Of a stretch of 39,680 bases of DNA, positions 33,642-39,680 are shown piece after piece. The notes below the pieces were generated by a model. The model had not been told where the DNA came from and searched no databases. It saw nothing but the letters and a program-made list of their open reading frames with translations. Within the stretch, counting starts at the first letter, position 1. Every line of letters starts with the position of its first letter. The position numbers and the translations under genes were made by a program. Origin of the DNA: Betaproteobacteria bacterium (GTDB lineage Bacteria; Pseudomonadota; Gammaproteobacteria; Burkholderiales; SG8-41); contig CANIID010000013.1 in assembly GCA_947467315.1 (NCBI GenBank), positions 1 through 39,680 on the forward strand, given 5' to 3'.

Positions 33642-34055
33642 TTAACGACAATAGTCACGATAATCGCGGTATATGCAGCGGTCCATCATCACCGTCATGC
33701 CACCCGCCAGCGCCCGCGCCGCCGCCAGCTCATTGACGATACCCTCTTGTATCCAAAGTCTTTTCAGGCCCAGCTTCAGGCACTCATCAACGATCTCATC
33801 AATGAACTCGGCGCTGCGAAAGACGTTCACCAGATCGATCGGCTCCGGCACTGACGCCAGGTTTGGATAAACCTTTTCGCCCAGTATCTCCTTCGCCGCC
33901 GGATGCACCGGTATCACGCGAAAGCCGAACCCCTGCATCGCCGCCGAAACGCCATAACTGGGCCGCGAGGCGTTAGGCGACAGGCCAACCACGGCGATGG
34001 TTTTCACCTCTTTGAGCATCGCGCAGCAAGCCTGCGGATCAGGATTTACAAACAT
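33642..34055 (-). CDS. CoA-binding (YccU-like) protein
   Basis: 137 residues, a single Rossmann CoA-binding domain: KTIAVVGLSPNASRPSYGVS, FRVIPVHPAAKEILGEKVY, IDLVNVFRSAEFIDEIVDEC and LWIQEGIVNELAAA. This is the small stand-alone YccU type, related to the CoA-binding domain of succinyl-CoA ligases. Its cell role is not established. It sits 12 bases after the GNAT gene and 10 before dapF. Confidence 0.9.
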   Translation of the reverse strand: MFVNPDPQACCAMLKEVKTIAVVGLSPNASRPSYGVSAAMQGFGFRVIPVHPAAKEILGEKVYPNLASVPEPIDLVNVFRSAEFIDEIVDECLKLGLKRLWIQEGIVNELAAARALAGGMTVMMDRCIYRDYRDYCR

Positions 34056-34067
34056 GGTTTTCCCCGC

Positions 34068-34580
34068 TCACTCGTTCACGCCTTTAGTCATGATGTAATC
34101 GTCCATCAAAAACCCGCCGCCAATCTGCCGCACCGAGGTCTCGGCGATTTGAAACCCATGTTTATGATACGCGGCAATCGCGCTCGTGTTGTGCCGGTTC
34201 ACCGCCAGCGTCAGGCGTTTGCAGCCGCACGCCATGGCGAACGCCGTCACATGCGCGATCAGTTGGCCACCATACCCCTTGCGCTGCGCGTCCGGGTGCA
34301 GATAGAGTTTGTCGATTTTCATCACACCGGGTGTGTCGGTCAAAAAATACGACGTGTAGCCCGTCATTTTCCCGTGCAGCAGCAACACGTCCCACCACAA
34401 ATCATGCCGCGTGAGCTCGGTGCGAATCACCGCCTCGTCATAGCGCTCGGCCAGCATGTAGTCTATCTGCGCCACGCTGATGATGCCCGGATAGTGCGCG
34501 CGCCAGATATCGCGCGCCAACGCGCACAACGCCGGAACCTCGGCCTCCTCCAGCGCGCGGATCGACACCGGCTCAGTCAT
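34068..34580 (-). CDS. GNAT-family N-acetyltransferase
   Basis: 170 residues from ATG 34580 (GTG 34586 is possible). GNAT fold with the acetyl-CoA loop HPDAQRKGYGGQLIAHV near residue 100, preceded by MKIDKLYLHP and followed by LAVNRHNTSAIAAYHKHGF. Substrate unknown. Its ATG overlaps the end of the upstream acyltransferase gene by eight bases, so it is co-translated with it. Confidence 0.88.
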   Translation of the reverse strand: MTEPVSIRALEEAEVPALCALARDIWRAHYPGIISVAQIDYMLAERYDEAVIRTELTRHDLWWDVLLLHGKMTGYTSYFLTDTPGVMKIDKLYLHPDAQRKGYGGQLIAHVTAFAMACGCKRLTLAVNRHNTSAIAAYHKHGFQIAETSVRQIGGGFLMDDYIMTKGVNE

Positions 34581-35442
34581 AGACACTGTGTTCCCCCGGC
34601 GGCCGCGTCTTGAAGCGCTTGTGTACCCAGTAGTACTGCTCGGGCATTTCGCGCACGCGATCTTCGATGAAGGCGTTCATGCGTCGCGTGTCGGCCGCCA
34701 CGTCGCCGCTGGGATAGTTTTCCCACGCCGGATAGAAGCGCAACTCGTAGCCCTGTGCGCCGGGAAGTTGGCGGGTCACCGCCGGCACTACGACGGCGTG
34801 TGCCAGACGCGCTAGTCGTGACAAGCCGGTGATTGTGGCTGCCTGCACCCCAAAAAAAGGCACGAAAATGGAATCGCGCTCACCAAAATCCATGTCGGGC
34901 AGATAATAAAATGGCAAGCCCTCGCGTATCGCTTTCACCACGGGCCGGATGCCGTCCTGCCGCGAAAACAATAGCGGCTTGATAAACCGGGTTCTGCCGT
35001 GCAACAGCGCCTGGTCAAACACGGGGTTTTTCTGCCGGCTGTAGACGGACACCACGCGCGTATCGAGGCTGGTGCGTATGCCGCCCATGTCCAGCCCGAT
35101 GAAATGCGGCGCCAGCCAGATCACCGGTTTGCCTTCGACCGCCCTCCAATGTTCCAGTCCCTCGATCCGCACCAGCTTTTGCACACGCGCCGCGGACGAC
35201 CACCACAACAAGCCGTGCTCTAGCACACTGCGCGCTAGTGCATGAAAATGCGCGCGAGCGATGCGCCGCCGCTCGCCGTCGCTGCGTTCCGGAAAACAAC
35301 ATTTCAGGTTGGTCAGCACAACATGCCGCCGTTCGCGCGCGAGCCCATACAACAGCCATCCGGCGACACGACCGAACGGCGCCAGCACGCACAGCGGCAG
35401 CAGATGGAGCAGCCAAACAAGGCCAAGACCCAGACGCGTCAC
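34573..35442 (-). CDS. LpxL/HtrB-type lipid A acyltransferase, second copy
   Basis: 289 residues from GTG 35442, which overlaps the stop of the preceding gene (GTGA); the longer frame to 35505 would run far into that gene. An N-terminal membrane helix (GLVWLLHLLPLCVLAPFG) is followed by RHVVLTNLKCCFPERSDGER and the HX4D catalytic motif in WLAPHFIGLDMGG. Late motifs are KPLLFSRQDGIRPVVKAIRE and FYYLPDMDFGERDSIFVPFF. These inner-membrane enzymes add secondary acyl chains to lipid A. Chain choice cannot be told from sequence. Confidence 0.92.
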   Translation of the reverse strand: MTRLGLGLVWLLHLLPLCVLAPFGRVAGWLLYGLARERRHVVLTNLKCCFPERSDGERRRIARAHFHALARSVLEHGLLWWSSAARVQKLVRIEGLEHWRAVEGKPVIWLAPHFIGLDMGGIRTSLDTRVVSVYSRQKNPVFDQALLHGRTRFIKPLLFSRQDGIRPVVKAIREGLPFYYLPDMDFGERDSIFVPFFGVQAATITGLSRLARLAHAVVVPAVTRQLPGAQGYELRFYPAWENYPSGDVAADTRRMNAFIEDRVREMPEQYYWVHKRFKTRPPGEHSVYD

Positions 35443-36293
35443 GAGGATTGCACCGGTGGTGGGGGCGCTACGCCGTCGGGCGTCTTGTAGCGGTTGTATC
35501 CCCACAGATATTGCGCGGGGCAGCGTCGCACCAACGTTTCCATCGCCCGATTCAGCGCGGCTTCGTCAAAATTTTCCGCCGCCAACTCCTCGAATCGCAC
35601 CTGATAGCCTCGTCCGTCGGGCAATCGCTCCACGCCCAAGCCCACCAGCGCAGCGCCCGTGGCCTGCTGCAATTTGGTAATCAGCGTCATGGTGTAAGCG
35701 GGTCGCCCGAAAAAATCCGCCCACTTGCCCTCACCCTCGCCCGGCACCTGGTCCGGCACCAGCGCAATGGTTTCGCCGCGGTGCAAAGCGCGCAGCAACA
35801 TGCGCACGCCTTTCATGTTGGCGGGCGCCACGGCGGTGCCCCAACGGCTGCGGCCCGCGATCATCAGCGGCTCCAGCCAGCGCATTTTGGGTGGCCGGTA
35901 CATCACGGTCAGCGGCATTTTTTGCACCATGCACGGGGCGCCGATTTCAAATCCGCCGAGATGCGGCGTCAGCACGATGACACTCTTCCCGCGGCTACGC
36001 AGTTGTTCGATGACGTGCAGACTGTCGCAATGCACCCAGCTTTGAATGCGTGCGTCCGAGGCAAACCAGATCGCGATCAGTTCCAGCGCGCCCTTGCCGG
36101 TCTCAGCGATTACTTGCTGCACCAGTTGAGCGCACGCCTGCGCCGGACACACGCCGCTGGCCAGCAGGTTTTCCCGCAGACGGCGCGCGTAGGCGGGCGA
36201 TAGCCCATAGGTCAGCCAGCCTAGCGCCGCGCCGGCGGCATGCAGCCAGGAAAGCGGCAGCCGGGCGGTGAGTCGAAACAGGGTTTGCAGCAC
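35439..36293 (-). CDS. LpxL/HtrB-type lipid A acyltransferase, first copy
   Basis: 284 residues. N-terminal membrane segment (LPLSWLHAAGAALGWLTYGL), then YARRLRENLLASGVCPAQAC and a catalytic HX4E motif in VLTPHLGGFEIGAP. Also VPDQVPGEGEGKWADFFGRP and the ending LWGYNRYKTPDG. It has Glu where the second copy has Asp, which is allowed in the family. Two tandem acyltransferases fit two late acylation steps of lipid A. It is the first gene of the nine-gene minus-strand run and diverges from metK across 77 bases. Confidence 0.92.
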   Translation of the reverse strand: MLQTLFRLTARLPLSWLHAAGAALGWLTYGLSPAYARRLRENLLASGVCPAQACAQLVQQVIAETGKGALELIAIWFASDARIQSWVHCDSLHVIEQLRSRGKSVIVLTPHLGGFEIGAPCMVQKMPLTVMYRPPKMRWLEPLMIAGRSRWGTAVAPANMKGVRMLLRALHRGETIALVPDQVPGEGEGKWADFFGRPAYTMTLITKLQQATGAALVGLGVERLPDGRGYQVRFEELAAENFDEAALNRAMETLVRRCPAQYLWGYNRYKTPDGVAPPPPVQSS

Positions 36294-36370
36294 GCTTTGT
36301 CTTATAAATTAAACACTTCCGTGCTATTCTAAGCGCTTTTTTACACTCGACGAAGCCCAAAACTACGCTT
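36294..36370. promoter_or_regulatory. Divergent promoter region, lpxL operon and metK
   Basis: This 77-base AT-rich region must drive both the acyltransferase operon (minus) and metK (plus). A possible metK -10 is TATTCT at 36326-36331. On the minus strand TATAAG (36307-36302) is a possible -10. No riboswitch fold is evident before metK. Confidence 0.4.
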
Positions 36371-37534
36371 ATGAGCAACTTCCTGTTTACCTCCGAATCC
36401 GTTTCCGAAGGCCATCCCGATAAAATCGCGGATGCCATTTCCGATGCCGTACTCGATGCCATTCTCGCGCAAGACAAAAACGGTCGCGTCGCCGCTGAGA
36501 CGCTAACCCACACCGGCCTCGTGGTGATGGCCGGTCAGATCACCACCAGCGCGCGCGTCGATTACGCGCAAGTCGCGCGGAAGGTCATCAAGCGTATCGG
36601 CTATACCGATTCCGATATCGGCTTTGATTACAAGAGCTGCGGCGTGATGGTGGCTTACGACCAGCAATCGCCGGACATCGCGCAGGGCGTCGATGAAGGC
36701 AAGGGCCTCGATCTCGATCAAGGCGCGGGCGATCAAGGTTTGATGTTCGGCTTTGCCTGCGACGAAACGCCGCAACTGATGCCGATGCCGATTTATTACG
36801 CGCACCGTCTGATGGAGCGCCACGCTGAACTGCGTCGCGATGGCCGCCTGCCGTGGGCGCGCCCGGATGCCAAATCACAAGTGTCGGTGCAATACATCGA
36901 CGGCAAACCGCATCACATCGACACCGTGGTGATTTCCACGCAGCACACCGAGGACATCTCGCACGAACCGCTGACCGAAAGCGTGATCGAGCAAATCTGC
37001 AAGCCGGTGCTACCGAAGAACATGATCACCAAGGACACCAAGTATCTGATCAACCCCACCGGCCGTTTCGTCATCGGCGGCCCGCAAGGCGACACCGGCT
37101 TGACCGGTCGCAAGATCATCGTTGACACCTACGGCGGCTATTCACGCCACGGCGGCGGTGCGTTCTCCGGCAAAGACCCATCGAAGGTTGATCGTTCGGC
37201 TGCGTATGCCGCACGTTACGTGGCAAAAAACATTGTTGCCGCCGGGTTGGCGAGCAAGTGCGAAATTCAGGTGGCTTACGCCATCGGTGTTGCGCGTCCG
37301 GTCAGCGTACTGGTTGAAACCTTCGGCACCGGTAAAATCTCCGACGAGAAAATCGCCGCGCTGGTCGAGAAACATTTCGACCTGCGTCCGAAGGGCATCA
37401 TTCAATCACTCAACCTGCTGCGGCCCATCTACGAGAAAACCGCCGCGCATGGGCACTTCGGGCGGGATGAACCGGAGTTCACTTGGGAAGCTACCGACAA
37501 AGTGGCTGCGCTGAAAGCCGACGCCGGTATCTGA
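36371..37534 (+). CDS. metK: S-adenosylmethionine synthetase
   Basis: 387 residues, normal length. MetK makes S-adenosylmethionine from ATP and methionine in the cytoplasm. Motifs: [20 protein letters not shown] at the start, [17 protein letters not shown] near 120, [20 protein letters not shown] near 230 and [20 protein letters not shown] near 260. No strong Shine-Dalgarno precedes ATG 36371. It is followed by a clear terminator. Confidence 0.97.
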   Translation: MSNFLFTSESVSEGHPDKIADAISDAVLDAILAQDKNGRVAAETLTHTGLVVMAGQITTSARVDYAQVARKVIKRIGYTDSDIGFDYKSCGVMVAYDQQSPDIAQGVDEGKGLDLDQGAGDQGLMFGFACDETPQLMPMPIYYAHRLMERHAELRRDGRLPWARPDAKSQVSVQYIDGKPHHIDTVVISTQHTEDISHEPLTESVIEQICKPVLPKNMITKDTKYLINPTGRFVIGGPQGDTGLTGRKIIVDTYGGYSRHGGGAFSGKDPSKVDRSAAYAARYVAKNIVAAGLASKCEIQVAYAIGVARPVSVLVETFGTGKISDEKIAALVEKHFDLRPKGIIQSLNLLRPIYEKTAAHGHFGRDEPEFTWEATDKVAALKADAGI

Positions 37535-37553
37535 TAAGTTCGTCCGTGATCCA

Positions 37554-37578
37554 GGGGCCGCACAAGCGGCCCCTTTTT
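37554..37578 (+). terminator. Rho-independent terminator of metK
   Basis: GGGGCCGC, loop ACAA, GCGGCCCC, then TTTTT: an 8-bp perfect stem and U-run, 20 bases after the metK stop. Confidence 0.9.
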
Positions 37579-37596
37579 ATTTGTGGCCGACGCCGC

Positions 37597-37818
37597 TCAA
37601 TCGATATTTACGCCGGCCGGAAGCACGATCTTCGCAAAACGAACGGGGTCGACTTGCAATAGCGAGACAAATTCCTCAGGCGTGCCCGGCTTCGCGCTCG
37701 CACCCAATGCGGTGAATAGCTCGCGCACCAACTCGGCATTCAGACAGGTAATCGCGCCGGACAGCGTTGCGCCGGGGACAACTAACCCCGCCCAGTGGGT
37801 CATCATCAGGCCTGCCAT
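37597..37818 (-). pseudogene. C-terminal remnant of a Bug/TctC receptor
   Basis: The 73-codon frame reads THWAGLVVPGATLSGAITCL, NAELVRE, then FTALGASAKPGTPEEFVSLL and FAKIVLPAGVNID. These align in order with the last third of Bug proteins (W-x-G-L-x-x-P-A-G, L-N-A-E-L, G-x-T-P-E-E-F, W/F-x-K-x-V). About ten residues are missing in the middle and the N-terminal two thirds are absent. A stop lies right before the first ATG. Confidence 0.65.
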
Positions 37819-37829
37819 TTAGCTGCCAG

Positions 37830-37973
37830 CTACTTCCAGCGGGCGCTTACGAATTCATCATCGTCGAATTCGTCGTCGTCTTCGTCCGGCAGATCATCCG
37901 GTTCGTTGAATTCGCACCACAGCGGAAAAGCGCTTGTGCGCGTATCGGGCATGTCCGAGATTTGCGTTTGCAT
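37830..37973 (-). CDS. Possible 47-residue acidic protein
   Basis: ATG 37973 to TAG 37830. The sequence has a plain N-terminal half (QTQISDMPDTRTSAFPLWCE), then an acidic run (EPDDLPDEDDDEFDDDEF) and the tail VSARWK. The acidic run is made of repeated GAC/GAA/GAT codons. No Shine-Dalgarno was found. No family recognised. It lies just upstream of the Bug remnant and could also be decayed coding sequence. Confidence 0.4.
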   Translation of the reverse strand: MQTQISDMPDTRTSAFPLWCEFNEPDDLPDEDDDEFDDDEFVSARWK

Positions 37974-38294
37974 GGCATGCACACTGTAGCGGCGCTTTGT
38001 TACAGCGCGATGTCACGCCACTCCGATGGGTTCAACCCCCGCACCCGAAAGCCGGACAGGTGTTGCATTACCGCTGCTCGCTGATACCGAATGCTTGGCG
38101 ATGGTCATATGGTTGCAACATTTCCCGGACACAATTAGACCAAATAGATCGGCGCTCCATTCTTCAACTGTCATGAATTTTCGCTGTCGCTTGGAGACAA
38201 GGCGGCGAACACGCAGAGACGGATGCTGAATTCCGCGCAGCCTGTCGCCGCACCTCCGTTCACAATCCCTTTGGCCTAAAAAGGAGAATATCGC
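37974..38294. other. Intergenic region without a recognised gene
   Basis: 321 bases before the last gene. It holds a small hairpin GCGCT-TTGTTAC-AGCGC (near 37992) and the Shine-Dalgarno AAGGAG at 38281-38286. I see no RNA gene or repeat copy. The short frames on the plus strand have no coding features. Confidence 0.5.
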
Positions 38295-39680
38295 ATGTCG
38301 CTCTCAAACGTGGATCTGTCCAGCTATGTCCTGATCGGGCAATACGACCTGCCCGAACCCACGCGCACCTCTGCGCCCGTCAACAGCCTGCTGGCGCAGG
38401 AGGTCTCCGCGGTGACTTACAACTGGAACACCGACACGCTGTTCGTCGTCGGTGACGGCGGCACATCGATTGTTCAGGTGACCAAGACAGGGGAACTGAT
38501 TAGTTCGATGACCTTGGCTGTCGGCAGCAGCCCGCAAGGAACGGAGTTCTTCGACCCGGAAGGGTTGACCTATATCGGCAACGGCCAGTTTGTGATGGTC
38601 GAAGAGCGGGATCGCCAAGCGGTCTTGTTCACCTACGAAGCCGGCGGCACGCTAACCCGAAGTGCCACGCTCACCGTTGATCTCGGTACATTCGTGCAAA
38701 ACATAGGCATCGAAGGCATTTCCTATGACCCGTTGAGCGGCGGATTCATCGCCGTCAAAGAGACGCTACCTGAAGGAATCTTTCAAACGTCCATCAATTT
38801 TGCCGCAGGCACTGCAACCAATGGATCGCCCACAACCGAGAACTCGGTCAACCTTTTCAACCCGACCCTGCTGAACTTGTCGGACTTTGCCGATGTATTC
38901 GCGCTGTCGAATCTGGCGACACTGAGCGGGCAGGCCGATTACAGCCACCTGCTGGTGTTGAGTCAGGAATCGGGGACGATTGTCAATGTTGACCGCTCCG
39001 GCGTCATCTACAGTTCACTGTCGATAGTGCCTCCGCCGGGTAATCCGTTGACGGTTCCCGCGCAGCAGCATGAAGGGCTGACCATGGACAGCAATGGTTA
39101 CCTGTATGTAGTCAGCGAAAATGGCGGTGGCGATTTTGATCACCCGCAAATGTGGGTATACGCGCCGTCGACGGTACCGAATCAAGCGCCCACTGCGCTT
39201 GCGCTGACCAATCAGATCAATACGATCGCGGAGAACATCAGCACGGCCACGCGGCTCAAGGTGGCGGACGTTGCGATCAGCGATGACGGACTCGGCAAAA
39301 ATAATCTGACGGTATCGGGAACTGACGCCGCCTTCTTTGAAGTTGACCGCAATGGCTTGTACATCAAGGCCGGCACCGTCCTCGATTTTGAGACCAGGAC
39401 CGGCTACAGCGTCATCGTCAATGTCGATGTCGATGATCCGGCGCTGGGCGGCACCCCGGATGCGACCGCGAACTTTGTGTTCACGCTAACCGACGTGGCG
39501 GTAGAAACGCCGCCCGTGCCCACGCTCATCATCTCCGAGGTCGCCCCTTGGTCCAGCGGCAACAGTCCGATCGGCGCTGACTGGTTCGAGATCACCAACA
39601 CCGGCCAGACCGCCGTGAACATTAGCGGCTGGAAGATGGACGACAACTCGAACGCCTTCGGCTCGGCGGTAACCTTGAAC
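38295..39680 (+). CDS. SdiA-regulated/cadherin-like/lamin-tail protein, 5' part
   Basis: Open for 462 codons from ATG 38295 (AAGGAG eight bases upstream) to the window end, with no stop. Residues about 15-295 form a beta-propeller-like SdiA-regulated domain (YNWNTDTLFVVGDGGTSIVQ, EFFDPEGLTYIGNGQFVMVE, GIEGISYDPLSGGFIAVKE, HEGLTMDSNGYLYVVSENGG). Residues about 300-405 are a cadherin-like repeat (IAENISTATRLKVADVAISD, FEVDRNGLYIKAGTVLDFET). From about 412 a lamin-tail domain starts (IISEVAPWSSGNSPIGADWF, EITNTGQTAVNISGWKMDDN). There is no N-terminal signal peptide, so export by a type I system using a C-terminal signal is likely but not seen. Such mosaics are large surface or secreted proteins, sometimes with phosphatase or nuclease domains further on. 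Confidence 0.85.
   Translation, partial: MSLSNVDLSSYVLIGQYDLPEPTRTSAPVNSLLAQEVSAVTYNWNTDTLFVVGDGGTSIVQVTKTGELISSMTLAVGSSPQGTEFFDPEGLTYIGNGQFVMVEERDRQAVLFTYEAGGTLTRSATLTVDLGTFVQNIGIEGISYDPLSGGFIAVKETLPEGIFQTSINFAAGTATNGSPTTENSVNLFNPTLLNLSDFADVFALSNLATLSGQADYSHLLVLSQESGTIVNVDRSGVIYSSLSIVPPPGNPLTVPAQQHEGLTMDSNGYLYVVSENGGGDFDHPQMWVYAPSTVPNQAPTALALTNQINTIAENISTATRLKVADVAISDDGLGKNNLTVSGTDAAFFEVDRNGLYIKAGTVLDFETRTGYSVIVNVDVDDPALGGTPDATANFVFTLTDVAVETPPVPTLIISEVAPWSSGNSPIGADWFEITNTGQTAVNISGWKMDDNSNAFGSAVTLN

Noticed and set aside
35238-36203. 321-residue plus-strand ORF
   Set aside because: Antisense to two lipid A acyltransferase genes that have catalytic motifs and overlapping start/stop codons.
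36294-36370. SAM-responsive riboswitch before metK
   Set aside because: Only 77 bases shared with a divergent gene, and no paired helices of a known SAM or SAH riboswitch class could be made out.

Overview
The window is GC-rich proteobacterial chromosome and most likely comes from a betaproteobacterium of the Burkholderiales type. Evidence: several Bug/TctC-type solute-binding receptors (two intact, one with a stop codon, one decayed remnant), the linked set metK, two lpxL-type acyltransferases, dapF, DUF484 and xerC, and an hslVU pair. Genes are dense and often overlap by 4 bases. No rRNA, tRNA or CRISPR array was seen.

Layout. Bases 1-8300 hold the 3' part of a TolB-like/TPR protein, a secreted YHS protein, a DUF486 membrane protein, mpl overlapping a Ycf46-like AAA ATPase, a Bug gene with an in-frame amber stop, a VOC-family protein and an amidase. 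Bases 8.5-15.5 kb hold an SH3-like secreted protein and a minus-strand catabolic-looking set (MhpA-type flavin hydroxylase, AtuA family in two overlapping ORFs, RIO kinase, Bug receptor), then a divergent Bug gene. Bases 15.6-17.8 kb are a decayed accessory patch: a PQQ-dehydrogenase stub, an IS3-type remnant, a lower-GC Sel1-repeat gene, a 95-bp inverted-repeat element and an antitoxin fragment.

Bases 17.8-26.6 kb are all minus strand: an ABC ATPase and permease, a small periplasmic Cys/His protein, a DUF3299 protein, a His-rich exported protein, a ZnuD-like TonB-dependent receptor and a TonB protein. Together they look like a metal (probably zinc) acquisition system. They are followed by hslVU and a PCuAC copper chaperone. 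A twice-frameshifted secreted protein, a chemotaxis receptor and an orphan yidD lie on the plus strand up to 29.6 kb. From 36.3 back to 29.6 kb nine minus-strand genes run nearly without gaps (two lpxL-type acyltransferases, GNAT, CoA-binding protein, dapF, DUF484, xerC, a Gly/Ser-rich protein, rlmI), divergent from metK. After the metK terminator come a Bug remnant, a possible 47-residue acidic protein and a large open-ended SdiA-regulated/cadherin-like/lamin-tail protein.

The most unusual feature is an AT-rich dispersed repeat of about 28 bp, seen at least eight times on both strands. Three copies end exactly at the start codon of a gene, supply its Shine-Dalgarno or the A-rich equivalent, and carry a seven-codon mini-ORF that stops on that start codon. 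One copy lies inside the rlmI coding sequence in the same reading frame.
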